Shown: positions 35,048 to 43,260, numbered from the stretch's first letter. The stretch is DNA of 64,000 bases from an uncultured Lachnospiraceae bacterium (GCA_910576815.1 CAJTKA010000001.1:132613-196612), one strand, 5' to 3'. Notes: generated by a model from the sequence alone, not told the origin. Made by a program: numbers and translations.

Positions 35048-37162
35048 TCAGATACTCCTAAAGTCAACCTCATTTCCGCCCACGGCCAGTTTCTCCGTCA
35101 GGCACTGCTTAAGCCCTGCGTGCTCCTGCTGCAAAAGCTCCGGATCCTCCGCCAGAATCTTATCCGCCCAGTCGCTGGCACTCTGTAAAATAGCGGCATC
35201 CTGATAGATATCTCCCAGCGCAAACTGCAACTCGCCGCTCTGCCTGATGCCGAACAGATCTCCCGGCCCGCGCAGGGCAAGATCCTTACCCGCGATCACA
35301 AAGCCGTCGTTCGACTCATTCAGGATTTTCAAACGTTCCATGGTCTCCGGACGCTCAGAAGAACTGATAAAAATGCAGTAAGACTGCTTGTCGCCGCGCC
35401 CCACCCGGCCCCTTAACTGATGAAGCTGTGCTAACCCGAAGCGCTCCGCGTTTTCAATCAACATCACCGTAGCATTGGGCACATTGATGCCCACCTCGAT
35501 CACGGTGGTGGAGACCAGCACATCGATGTTGTGCGCCTCGAATGCCTCCATAATTCGGGTTTTCTCCGCAGGCCGCATCCTGCCGTGAAGGGAGGCCACC
35601 CTGACAGATGCAGGCAGCACACTTTGTAATTTCTTAGTGTAAGTCCCCACGTCCTCAAGCTCCTGAGACTCCCCCTCCTCCACCATCGGGCAGATCACAT
35701 AGACCTGACTGCCGCCGGCCACTTCTTTTTCTATAAATTTATATGCCGTATTACGATAATTCGTATTCACCACGCAGTTTTTGATAGGAAGTCTGTCCGC
35801 AGGAAGCTCATCCAGCACGGAAATATGCAGATCGCCGTAAAGGATGATGGCTAACGTCCTGGGAATCGGCGTTGCGCTCATCACAAGCACGTGGACGGCA
35901 CTTGCTGCATCAGAAGCCGCACCTTCTTTCTCTGCATTGCCTGCCCTATCTGACGGCGAAATGCCCTTTCCAGCCAACATTTCCCGCTGTCTGACGCCGA
36001 AGCGGTGCTGCTCGTCGGTAATGACAAGGGCCAGGTTTTTGTAAACGACTTTTTCCTGAATGAGGGCGTGCGTCCCCAGAATGATATCCGCCTCGCCGCT
36101 TGCGATGTTTGCATAGATTTCCCGTCTGTCCTTTGCTGTGACTGAACCGGTCAATAAAACAGGGTTGATTTCCAATCCGTACTTCTTTTTCAGAGAAAGC
36201 AGGCTCTCATAGTGCTGTCTGGCAAGGACTTCCGTCGGGGCCATCATTGCCCCCTGATACCCGTTTGCCACACACATGATGAGCGAAAGAAACGCCAAAA
36301 TGGTCTTTCCCGAGCCGACATCACCCTGGATCAGGCGATTCATCACACTTTCCCCGCATAAATCTGCCTCAATCTCGCCCCATACACGCTCCTGCGCCCC
36401 TGTCAGGCGATAAGGCAGGGCTTCGATCAGCCGCTTTGTCTGCGCCACCTCGATCATGGGATAAGCATTTTTCTCCTGCTCTCCCGCCTCTTTCAGCTTA
36501 CGCACCGCCAGAATGAACTGGAAAAACTCGTCAAACACCAGCCTTTTTCTGGCCTCCACCAACGTCTGTCTATTCGTGGGAAAGTGCATCTGCGAGACCG
36601 CCTCCGCAAGGCTGGCAAAACCCTCCTTCCTGCGAATCTCCTCCGGCAGCGCGTCTTCCGCGAACGTCACCAGTCCGATGGCCTGTCTGACTGCCTTGGT
36701 AACGGCGTTGTTGGTCAGGCCCTTTGTCACGGCGTAGCGGGGCTGCATGGCATCCACCAGCTTTCCGTACTCCTCCGGTTTATAGATTTTGGCCTGCTCC
36801 ATGGAAAAACGCTCTTTCCCCCGATGGAGCCGCCCTCTGAACAGATAGGGGACACCGCGCTTTAAGCTGTTTTTCAGAAAAGGCATGTTAAAGTACGTCA
36901 AGTGCAGCACGCCACCCTCGCAGGAAGCCTGAAAGCTCGTGATAGACAACCCACGAACGTGCCTGGTCGCCACATTGCCCGCAAGGATACCCTCCACCGT
37001 CACGATCTCCTCCGGCTGCGCAGAGGAAAGTGGCACAGGATCCGAAAACCGCTCGTAGTCTCTCGGATAATAACGGATCAGGTCTTCTGCCGTAACGATA
37101 TGTAATTTTTCAAAGAGGGCGGCGGTTTTGTCACCGACGCCCTTCAAAGATCTGATATCCAT
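35048..37162 (-). CDS. recG: ATP-dependent DNA helicase RecG
   Basis: Reverses stalled forks and branch-migrates junctions. About 704 aa. N-terminal wedge/OB domain, then superfamily 2 helicase motifs: RLIQGDVGSGKTILAFLS (Walker A), ALVITDEQHRFGVRQRE (DEQH), MSATPIPRTLAIILYGD, and the C-terminal QLRGRVGRGDKQSYC. An Ala/Glu-rich stretch after the DEQH motif (GKGISPSDRAGNAEKEGAASD) is longer than in many homologues. ATG 37162 (MDIRSLKGVGDKT) matches the family start; one five codons earlier directly abuts the fakA stop. Confidence 0.96.
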   Translation of the reverse strand: MDIRSLKGVGDKTAALFEKLHIVTAEDLIRYYPRDYERFSDPVPLSSAQPEEIVTVEGILAGNVATRHVRGLSITSFQASCEGGVLHLTYFNMPFLKNSLKRGVPYLFRGRLHRGKERFSMEQAKIYKPEEYGKLVDAMQPRYAVTKGLTNNAVTKAVRQAIGLVTFAEDALPEEIRRKEGFASLAEAVSQMHFPTNRQTLVEARKRLVFDEFFQFILAVRKLKEAGEQEKNAYPMIEVAQTKRLIEALPYRLTGAQERVWGEIEADLCGESVMNRLIQGDVGSGKTILAFLSLIMCVANGYQGAMMAPTEVLARQHYESLLSLKKKYGLEINPVLLTGSVTAKDRREIYANIASGEADIILGTHALIQEKVVYKNLALVITDEQHRFGVRQREMLAGKGISPSDRAGNAEKEGAASDAASAVHVLVMSATPIPRTLAIILYGDLHISVLDELPADRLPIKNCVVNTNYRNTAYKFIEKEVAGGSQVYVICPMVEEGESQELEDVGTYTKKLQSVLPASVRVASLHGRMRPAEKTRIMEAFEAHNIDVLVSTTVIEVGINVPNATVMLIENAERFGLAQLHQLRGRVGRGDKQSYCIFISSSERPETMERLKILNESNDGFVIAGKDLALRGPGDLFGIRQSGELQFALGDIYQDAAILQSASDWADKILAEDPELLQQEHAGLKQCLTEKLAVGGNEVDFRSI

Positions 37163-37177
37163 ATTTCCCCGTTTCAT

Positions 37178-38863
37178 CTACTCCGCCGAAATGATATAGT
37201 AGTAGATCGGCTGACCGCCGTACTGCAATTCGATATCACAGTCAGGATACTTCTCAGCAAGCCGCTCGCTTAACTTCTCGGCATCGTCCTTGTCGATCTC
37301 CTCACCGTAATAGACGCTGATCAGTTCCTTTTCCGGTGTCATCATGGCATCCACCAGCTCAAGTGTCACACCGGAGATAGATGTTCCGACCGCCAGGATT
37401 CCGTGATCGCCAAGCCCCATAAAGTCGCCCTGCCTGATCTCTCTGCCGTCAATGTGGGTATCCCGCACCGCATAAGTGACCTGCCCCGTCGCTACGGCTC
37501 CGATCTCCGCAAGCATCGTCTCCGTGTTCTCATCCACGGACAGATCGGGCACATAGTTGATGACCGCCGTAATGCCCTGCGGCACCGTCTTTGTGGGGAT
37601 CACCACGATTTTTTTGTCTTTTACCAGCGACTGCGCCTGATTAGCCGCCAAAATAATGTTTTTATTGTTCGGGAAGATGAAAATGCTGTCGGCGTTTACC
37701 TTATCGATGGCATTCAACATATCCTCCGTGCTGGGATTCATGGTCTGACCTCCCTCGATGATGTGGTCCACTCCAAGCCCCTTAAAGATCTCGCCAATGC
37801 CGTCCCCCACGGAAACTGCAATAAAGCCGACATCCTTCTTCGGACCGGGAAGATCGTCCTCCTCAGGTTTTTCCTCCTGCTTTGACATCTTGAAAAGCTT
37901 CTCCTGATGCTCCAGCCGCATATTGTCGATCTTCATATTGGAGAGTGCACCGTACTTTAACGCTTTTTGGATAGCCATACCGGGATCGTTGGTATGTACG
38001 TGCACCTTTACCACGTCCTCGTCCGCTACCACCACGATAGAATCTCCGATCGACTCCAGATACGCCTTGAAATCCATCTCCATTTTGATATTGAACACTT
38101 TGTTCAGCATAATGATGAACTCGGTACAGTAACCGAATTTGATCTCCGCACCGGCCTGCGCTTCAAAGCTTTTCGCCCCGGTCACGCTATCCGGAGCCGG
38201 GCCTGCGCTCTTTTCAACCGTCAGGTCAATCTCCTTGCCAAGATAGGCATCATAAGCGCCCTTTAAGACCTGCATCAATCCTTGACCACCCGAGTCAACA
38301 ACGCCTGCCTGCTTTAAGACGGGAAGCATCTCCGGTGTCTGCTGCAATACTTCGTCCGCATGGGCGATCACCTGCTCCAAAAACGCTGACAGATCCGTAA
38401 CGCCCGCATCCGCAAGCTCTCTCGCCTTCACCGCGCCGCCCTTAGCCACTGTGAGGATCGTACCTTCTTTAGGCTTCATTACCGCCTTATAAGCCGTCTC
38501 CACCGCCTTCTCAAAGGCCGATGCAAGAACGGGGACCGTGATTTCCTGACACTCCTTTACCCCTTTGGTGAAACCGCGGAACAACTGGGAAAGGATCACG
38601 CCCGAATTTCCCCTCGCCCCTCGTAGCGATCCGGAAGAAATCGCCTTACAGAGGGAAATCATATCGATATCTCCCATATCGTAAAGAGCCGACACTTCCC
38701 TCGCCGCTGCCATGATCGTCATGGTCATGTTCGTGCCCGTATCGCCGTCCGGCACCGGGAACACGTTTAACTCGTTGATCCATTCCTTTTTACTTTCCAG
38801 ATTTTTTGCGCCGGCTAAGAACATCTTAGCCATCAATTTGGCATCAATCGTATTTGAACCCAC
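37178..38863 (-). CDS. fakA: Fatty acid kinase FakA (DAK2 domain protein)
   Basis: 561 aa. Phosphorylates FakB-bound fatty acids so they can enter phospholipid synthesis. N-terminal DAK2 kinase domain with NVFPVPDGDTGTNMTMTI, SLRGARGNSGVILSQLFRGF and VVDSGGQGLMQVL; a long linker; and the C-terminal DegV-like FakA region with FIFPNNKNIILAANQA. Start is GTG 38863 with GGAGG eight bases upstream. Order asp23-fakA-recG is common in Firmicutes, and a FakB-like gene lies just beyond recG. Confidence 0.95.
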   Translation of the reverse strand: MGSNTIDAKLMAKMFLAGAKNLESKKEWINELNVFPVPDGDTGTNMTMTIMAAAREVSALYDMGDIDMISLCKAISSGSLRGARGNSGVILSQLFRGFTKGVKECQEITVPVLASAFEKAVETAYKAVMKPKEGTILTVAKGGAVKARELADAGVTDLSAFLEQVIAHADEVLQQTPEMLPVLKQAGVVDSGGQGLMQVLKGAYDAYLGKEIDLTVEKSAGPAPDSVTGAKSFEAQAGAEIKFGYCTEFIIMLNKVFNIKMEMDFKAYLESIGDSIVVVADEDVVKVHVHTNDPGMAIQKALKYGALSNMKIDNMRLEHQEKLFKMSKQEEKPEEDDLPGPKKDVGFIAVSVGDGIGEIFKGLGVDHIIEGGQTMNPSTEDMLNAIDKVNADSIFIFPNNKNIILAANQAQSLVKDKKIVVIPTKTVPQGITAVINYVPDLSVDENTETMLAEIGAVATGQVTYAVRDTHIDGREIRQGDFMGLGDHGILAVGTSISGVTLELVDAMMTPEKELISVYYGEEIDKDDAEKLSERLAEKYPDCDIELQYGGQPIYYYIISAE

Positions 38864-38889
38864 CGTTTCATCCTCCTATCGTCATTGTC

Positions 38890-39249
38890 TCAATCTATCA
38901 CCCGCACACCTTCTACGAAGATGTTGATTTTTTCTACCGCGATTCCGGCAAACTCCTCCACCTTGTACTTTACGCTGTCGATCAGATTATCAGACACCGC
39001 AAGGATACTTACGCCGTAAGAAACAATGATGTGAAAGTTGATGGTCAGCTTATTGTTATTGAGGAACACCCGTATGCCTCTGGTCATACTGTCCTTTTTT
39101 AAGAGCTTTACAAGCCCATCCTTGACGCTCATGCTCGCCATACCGACCACGCCGAAGCACTCCATTGCCACGGTGCCGGCATACTGTGCGATCACTTCCT
39201 GGTCGATCGAGATATTCCCCATATGGGTATCCATTGAAGACACTTTCAT
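38890..39249 (-). CDS. Asp23/Gls24 family envelope stress protein
   Basis: 119 aa, two-layer alpha/beta protein of the alkaline shock family (YloU type). GNISIDQEVIAQYAGTVAMECFGVVGMA near the N-terminus and SVKYKVEEFAGIAVEKINIFVEGVRV at the end are typical. Ribosome site AGGAGG. Sits 26 bases before fakA, the usual YloU-YloV arrangement. Behind an extended -10 promoter at 39283-39291. Confidence 0.93.
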   Translation of the reverse strand: MKVSSMDTHMGNISIDQEVIAQYAGTVAMECFGVVGMASMSVKDGLVKLLKKDSMTRGIRVFLNNNKLTINFHIIVSYGVSILAVSDNLIDSVKYKVEEFAGIAVEKINIFVEGVRVID

Positions 39250-39282
39250 AGACTACCTCCTGTACAATAAATAATTATATAC

Positions 39283-39311
39283 ATTATAGCAAAAAAGAAT
39301 CCGAAAAGAAA
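39283..39311 (-). promoter_or_regulatory. Promoter for asp23-fakA-recG
   Basis: Perfect TATAAT (39283-39288, minus strand) preceded by TGC, an extended -10; the -35 (TTTCTT at 39306-39311) is weak. Divergent from the rpmB promoter. Confidence 0.6.
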
Positions 39312-39335
39312 CCGAAAAAAAAGTATAATTTGCGC

Positions 39336-39364
39336 TTGCATTTCCTTCCACTTTCTGCTATCAT
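39336..39364 (+). promoter_or_regulatory. Sigma-A promoter of rpmB
   Basis: TTGCAT (39336-39341), 17-base spacer, TATCAT (39359-39364). Transcription would start near 39371, giving a leader of about 160 bases before rpmB. Confidence 0.65.
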
Positions 39365-39392
39365 GTAAACGTTATTGATTGGAGGTGTATGA

Positions 39393-39530
39393 ATGAATCA
39401 TTTCTCTGATGAGCAATTGATGCATTCGAGAATTTGCGTAGAAGCGGCGCAAATTCCCTTGATCGCAGGGCAAAATCTGACAATTTGCCCGCGTTCCTCA
39501 GCGAAATACACGCTTCGGAATGGAGGGTAA
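39393..39530 (+). CDS. Possible 45-codon leader ORF overlapping the rpmB ribosome site
   Basis: ATG with a strong GGAGG seven bases upstream opens a frame that ends in GGA-GGG-TAA, so its last codons are the Shine-Dalgarno site of rpmB and its stop is two bases before the rpmB ATG. The ORF spans two hairpins: GAATTTGCG/CGCAAATTC (9 pairs) and GGGCAAA/TTTGCCC (7 pairs). The peptide resembles nothing I know. Either a translated leader peptide or a structured leader RNA with an accidental frame. Confidence 0.4.
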   Translation: MNHFSDEQLMHSRICVEAAQIPLIAGQNLTICPRSSAKYTLRNGG

Positions 39531-39532
39531 AA

Positions 39533-39718
39533 ATGGCTAAATGTGATATTTGTGGTAAGGGCGCTCACTTCGGTAACAACGTCAGCCATTCTCATAGAAG
39601 ATCCAACAGAATTTGGAATTCCAACATTCAGAATGTGAAATGTAAGGTAAATGGCGGCAACAAGAGACTTCACGTGTGCACGCGCTGCTTACGTTCCGGC
39701 GCCGTTGAGCGCGCATAG
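39533..39718 (+). CDS. rpmB: 50S ribosomal protein L28
   Basis: 61 aa, zinc-ribbon form with MAKCDICGKG and HVCTRCLRSG supplying two CxxC pairs; the VSHSHRRSNRIWNSNIQ segment is typical. ATG 39533 follows GGAGGG and aligns with the family start, so an open frame running further upstream is not used. It is monocistronic and divergent from asp23-fakA, as in many Firmicutes. The structured leader suggests autoregulation, but no known L28-binding motif can be claimed. Confidence 0.97.
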   Translation: MAKCDICGKGAHFGNNVSHSHRRSNRIWNSNIQNVKCKVNGGNKRLHVCTRCLRSGAVERA

Positions 39719-39744
39719 TGTTTCACAAAAACATAAGATCAAAG

Positions 39745-39773
39745 AAAGAGTCGGAAGTTTCCGGCTCTTTTTT
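39745..39773 (+). terminator. Rho-independent terminator after rpmB
   Basis: Stem AAGAGTCGGAA/TTCCGGCTCTT (one mismatch), two-base loop region, then a run of T. Confidence 0.85.
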
Positions 39774-39804
39774 CGGTCTCATTCCAAAATGCACGTCGAA
39801 ATTT

Positions 39805-40296
39805 TTACAAATTTAATTCACAGATAAACTTCATCATACGTGCAGACACCAATTCCTGCTCTCTCATCTGTAACAAACTGCTCCTGTCCACCCATCTGTA
39901 ATCGATCGTCTCCCCTTCCTGAAGGACGATGGCATCCTTTTGGCAACCCGTGACACACAAATACTCCACAAAGAGGCAATGTTTCGCATCCTGTACGACA
40001 CGCCCTATTTCTTCTAAGTTCGACGCGGTGATTCCCGTTTCTTCCTGCAATTCCCTGAGTGCACAATCAAAGGCTGTTTCCCCCTTAAGCGCCGAACCGC
40101 CTGCTGACAGTTTCCACATACCGCCATAATGCTTATTCGAATCCCTCTGCATCAGCAGATAACTGCCGTCCCTGTGCTTTACCGCAACATCACAGACCAG
40201 ATGATAAATCCCGTCGGGGATCGCTTCGTCCCTCACTAACGTCAGCCCTTCTATTTTGTTCCATGTTTTGTCATAGGCATCCCACAACTCAGCCAT
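39805..40296 (-). CDS. NUDIX hydrolase
   Basis: 163 aa. Contains the Nudix box GGSALKGETAFDCALRELQE followed by ETGI (Gx5Ex7REUxEExGU). The N-terminus (AELWDAYDKTWNKIEG) and IYHLVCDVAVKHRDGSYLLMQR resemble IPP-isomerase-like Nudix enzymes, so an isoprenoid or general nucleotide-diphosphate substrate is possible. Ribosome site GGGGTGTAATT before ATG 40296. Between two terminators, hence probably its own transcript. Confidence 0.88.
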   Translation of the reverse strand: MAELWDAYDKTWNKIEGLTLVRDEAIPDGIYHLVCDVAVKHRDGSYLLMQRDSNKHYGGMWKLSAGGSALKGETAFDCALRELQEETGITASNLEEIGRVVQDAKHCLFVEYLCVTGCQKDAIVLQEGETIDYRWVDRSSLLQMREQELVSARMMKFICELNL

Positions 40297-40317
40297 AATT
40301 ACACCCCTGCAAAGAAA

Positions 40318-40344
40318 AAGCAGGCTCCTCTCCTACGCCTGCTT
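40318..40344 (-). terminator. Terminator overlapping the J-domain gene stop
   Basis: AAGCAGGC/GCCTGCTT (8 pairs) with an 11-base loop, then TTTTCTTTG on the minus strand. The last two codons and the TAG stop of the upstream gene lie inside it. Confidence 0.8.
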
Positions 40345-40932
40345 AGACTTTTCAAACTCTCTTTTCAAGCTCTCGTACTCCCTGTTGATTTTCTGAATGA
40401 TCTCCGTATCCCCGGCAAGGTTGTCCGGATGGAAAATCTTCGTCAGATCCTTATATCGCTTTTTCAGGGTCAAAGGATTTTTCACGCCACGGTAAAAGAC
40501 GCTCACCTCGGGCAGTCCGTCGTAGAGACCATGCTCCTCCATAAACTCCTTCTCTGCCGTCAACCTTGCCCACTCCTTCTCAATCCGCCTGCGGTCCATA
40601 TCAAGCTTCTGAAAACCGTCCTTGATGATTTCCAGTTTTTCCGCCACCAACTGATGATCTTTCTTGATTCGACTCTGCTCGTTCGTCATCTTGCGGTTGA
40701 GCGCCTTCATTTCCTCCTGAAACCGCTGCTTTTCCTCGGTAAACTTTGACTGTTTTTCCTCAAGTTCTGCCGCCGCCGTCGCCAAACGGATATTTTCCCG
40801 AAACAGCCAGGCCTTCAGCTCCTGCAACTCATCCTGCGTGGTCTCCTCATTCGCAAGCAGTTCTTCGACATTCCGATTTTCGTCTTTCATACTGCCGTTT
40901 TCTGCGCAGTCCTTCTCTATCTTTTCACGCAC
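40333..40932 (-). CDS. Coiled-coil protein with C-terminal J domain
   Basis: About 199 aa. Residues 20-130 form a long Glu/Lys-rich coiled coil; the C-terminus is a J domain with LTLKKRYKDLTKIFHPD and NREYESLKREFE, including the HPD motif (about 168-170) needed to stimulate an Hsp70. No Gly/Phe region or zinc finger. Start set at GTG 40932 because AGAGG lies nine bases upstream; an internal ATG (MKDENRN) is an alternative. Its leader contains copy B of the palindromic element. Partner Hsp70 and clients unknown. Confidence 0.8.
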   Translation of the reverse strand: MREKIEKDCAENGSMKDENRNVEELLANEETTQDELQELKAWLFRENIRLATAAAELEEKQSKFTEEKQRFQEEMKALNRKMTNEQSRIKKDHQLVAEKLEIIKDGFQKLDMDRRRIEKEWARLTAEKEFMEEHGLYDGLPEVSVFYRGVKNPLTLKKRYKDLTKIFHPDNLAGDTEIIQKINREYESLKREFEKSKQA

Positions 40933-40972
40933 AGTAATATTCCTCTCCAAATCATTCTAAGCATGTCCGCAC

Positions 40973-41117
40973 GGAGAATGCCGTTTTGGGGCATTTCTCC
41001 TTAATTCCGCCATGTGTTCATGCGGAAAATGCCGTTTTAGGGCATTCTCCAGAATAAGATTAGTGCTTCTTGATGTTCCGTCCAATGACGGAACATCTTT
41101 TGAAGCACTTCTTATTC
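40973..41117 (-). repeat. Two-domain palindromic element, copy B (before the J-domain gene)
   Basis: On the minus strand it starts within the stop codon of the 46-aa gene: outer stem GAATAAG/CTTATTC (41111-41117 with 41052-41058), GTGCTTC/GAAGCAC, then GATGTTCCG/CGGAACATC with loop TCATTGGA. Two copies of the second hairpin follow (41024-41050 and 40973-41000), separated by a small hairpin. Compared with copy A, stem bases change on both sides so pairing is kept. Confidence 0.8.
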
Positions 41118-41256
41118 AGTCACAACAAAAAAAGCCGTATCCTACCAGCACAAGCAGCGCGATCAGCACGATCCCCAGAAAACGATTCATCAGAAACAGC
41201 ATGATGATCATGCCTGCGGCTACGCACAGCGCAACAAACCCGATCATTTTTTTCAT
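41116..41256 (-). CDS. Tiny hydrophobic membrane protein, 46 aa
   Basis: ATG 41256 has AGGTGG three bases upstream. The peptide is a short basic start (MKKMIG) followed by one long or two short membrane helices and ends GYGFFCCD. Its TGA stop is the first base of the palindromic element. No family recognised, but the ribosome site and the intact hydrophobic frame make it more likely real than not. Confidence 0.6.
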   Translation of the reverse strand: MKKMIGFVALCVAAGMIIMLFLMNRFLGIVLIALLVLVGYGFFCCD

Positions 41257-41322
41257 AGGCCACCTCTGCTTATGCTCTTATGATACGATATGCCGCACCC
41301 TCATAAAAGGTGCTTTTCCTTT

Positions 41323-41715
41323 TTATTTATCTTCCTCAGGAAAGGCGATATCCACCGCCTTATCGTCCTCCATCATTTCCTCTTTGGGGGTCGTAAACTT
41401 CTCAACGACGTCAGGAATCATATCAAGCACCTTCGTCACCATATCCTGATTTTTAACATTCACCAGTTTGGTGGAGCCGTTTTTGATCACCAGCACCGCG
41501 CTGGGGCTCATCTTAGCGGAAAATCCGCCGCCACCGCCGTTTTTCTTATCAGACGCGCTTGCGCCCGCACCGACACCGAAGCTCACATCCACCAGAGGCA
41601 GGATAATGGTATCGCCCACCTGTGTGGCATCTCCCACTACCGTCTTGGTACCGATCACCGCATTCATCCCCTTCATCAGGGAGTCTATCACACCGCCAAA
41701 ATTATTCTCAGCCAT
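41323..41715 (-). CDS. gerW: Sporulation protein GerW (YtfJ family)
   Basis: 130 aa. N-terminal LMKGMNAVIGTKTVVGDATQVGD, then IILPLVDVSFGVGAGAS, a Gly-rich KKNGGGGGFSAKMSPSAVLVI and a C-terminal MIPDVV segment match GerW, a spore protein involved in germination in Bacillus. Present in spore formers, so it supports a sporulating Clostridia host. Follows the DUF2953 gene with no gap, as in Bacillus ytfI-ytfJ. Confidence 0.93.
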   Translation of the reverse strand: MAENNFGGVIDSLMKGMNAVIGTKTVVGDATQVGDTIILPLVDVSFGVGAGASASDKKNGGGGGFSAKMSPSAVLVIKNGSTKLVNVKNQDMVTKVLDMIPDVVEKFTTPKEEMMEDDKAVDIAFPEEDK

Positions 41716-42834
41716 TTACTGCCTCCTTTTCAATAGCCTGTAAAGTTTTCTGATATCTTTGTTGAAATAAATTCTGACCGCCGTCCGCAAAAAAGTAAAC
41801 ATACGAAGTTTCCCGACGATAAGGATTTCTCCTTCCAAACGTTTCCTATCAAAATCTCCCCTGACGTCCACATGGCCGCCAATGATCGGATACAACATGC
41901 CACAGACCGCCAGGATTTCTCCCGTGGAAGCCGGATCGTCCATGCCGACGATGAGTGACGCCTCAAATTTTCGGGGTCTTAATCGCTTGATGATGGCGGT
42001 AAGCTCGTCCTTACACAGGGCGAAGGAACGCTTAAAGGCTTCTCCCTCCACAACCTCCCGATAATATTCTATTGTATCCGATACAGACCCTATTTTATCA
42101 CAGAATTTATTGATTGTGTACTCAATATTTTCAAAGAGACCGCGAATCTTCTCGAACAACCTTTGTAACATCTCCGGAATGACACGTAACTTGTCCCAAA
42201 AGCCGGGGGTTTCCTGTGTGCCTGCTTCTTCTTCCCCCTCTTCGGCTTCCACAGGGCCTGCGCTTTCTTCCTCAGGCAACGTTTGTGTGATTTCAGCAGG
42301 TTCCTCGCGGTGCTCCTGTGATAAATCATCCGGCGCTAAGGCTCCTGCCGCATCTGTCTCATTCTCCTCTGATGTACCGGTTTTCAACAGCCTTCCGCTG
42401 TCCGCCATTGATTCGACTGTTGCTTCTGCCTGCCGGCCTTTTTCTTCTTCCCTTTTCGACGGCGCTGCTTCTTTATTCCGTTCCTGTTCTTCCTGCTTTT
42501 TTTGTTTTTTCTTCTTGCCGCCGCTTTCCCTTTTCTCTGCTTTTTTGCGACGTCCTTCTTTTTGGGGAATACATAATATAGTCAGAAGAGAAATCCTTAC
42601 CCGCACAAACAATTCTCCGTCAAAACGGATCAGGAAGTTGATCAGATGCAACAGCCAGGTGACTTTCACACGGACTGCCGCAGGCGGCTGTCCCTCGCCC
42701 TCTTGCCGCACCGCCTCGATCCGATAGCGGACGGGCACAAAGAGCGCGCAGACGATTCCCAGAAGCAGTATCCCCAATATGCTCAAGAGCACGATCCCTA
42801 TGATCTTTAAGATAAGCAGCAGAATATGTAGCAT
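41716..42834 (-). CDS. DUF2953 domain protein (YtfI-like)
   Basis: 372 aa. One N-terminal membrane span (about 3-33), a beta-like stretch, then a low-complexity Lys/Glu/Arg-rich insertion (about 95-205) and the DUF2953 part with ANC-terminal segments ASLIVGMDDPASTGEILAVCGMLYPII and VDVRGDFDRKRLEGE. In spore formers it sits just before gerW; it probably is membrane-bound in the same process. The charged insertion is unusually long for the family. Confidence 0.88.
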   Translation of the reverse strand: MLHILLLILKIIGIVLLSILGILLLGIVCALFVPVRYRIEAVRQEGEGQPPAAVRVKVTWLLHLINFLIRFDGELFVRVRISLLTILCIPQKEGRRKKAEKRESGGKKKKQKKQEEQERNKEAAPSKREEEKGRQAEATVESMADSGRLLKTGTSEENETDAAGALAPDDLSQEHREEPAEITQTLPEEESAGPVEAEEGEEEAGTQETPGFWDKLRVIPEMLQRLFEKIRGLFENIEYTINKFCDKIGSVSDTIEYYREVVEGEAFKRSFALCKDELTAIIKRLRPRKFEASLIVGMDDPASTGEILAVCGMLYPIIGGHVDVRGDFDRKRLEGEILIVGKLRMFTFLRTAVRIYFNKDIRKLYRLLKRRQ

Positions 42835-42853
42835 ATTTTCTCCAAAAACGATT

Positions 42854-43207
42854 TTAGTCTGTTCCCGTCTTCCCTGGCACGACCGAAAATCCGTCCGGGT
42901 CAGTCTGCGCCAAATATTTCACAAGAGAAACTTCCCCTGTGAAGGCCAGTGCGTCTCCTGCCATCTTTTCAACCAACGCCAAAGCCTCCTCCTTACCGTT
43001 TGCCAATCCGACAATACAGGCAGGCGGATTTTCCTTGTAGTACCACTGGGCAAGTAAAACACTTGAGCAGATCTCCAGACGCGCGGTATCTTCCATGTAA
43101 GCAATCACAAAAAATCCCGGCTTACACTGATGGCGCTTCAATTTCTTTATGAGCCTTTCCGGCTTTTTCACAGTATCCCCAATATAGAGGTTTTTATAAA
43201 ATTTCAT
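42854..43207 (-). CDS. Hypothetical protein, 117 aa
   Basis: No family recognised. Soluble alpha/beta, with KKPERLIKKLKRHQCKPGFFVIAY, then a CSSVLLAQWYY stretch and LVEKMAGDALAFTGEVSLVKYL. No ribosome site precedes the ATG; instead an extended -10-like TGGTATAGT ends six bases before it, so the message may be leaderless. The gene ends 19 bases before the DUF2953 gene. Confidence 0.75.
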   Translation of the reverse strand: MKFYKNLYIGDTVKKPERLIKKLKRHQCKPGFFVIAYMEDTARLEICSSVLLAQWYYKENPPACIVGLANGKEEALALVEKMAGDALAFTGEVSLVKYLAQTDPDGFSVVPGKTGTD

Positions 43208-43260
43208 GCGTCTACTATACCAAATCTCAAAAGCTGTAATCCCAATCTGCGTCTATTATA
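43208..43260 (-). promoter_or_regulatory. Repeated -10-like sites upstream of the 117-aa gene
   Basis: A 12-base direct repeat with one mismatch: GCGTCTACTATA (43208-43219) and GCGTCTATTATA (43249-43260). On the minus strand each reads as a -10 box (TATAGT preceded by TGG; TATAAT preceded by TGC) followed by AGACGC. The proximal one would start transcription at the ATG. Confidence 0.4.
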
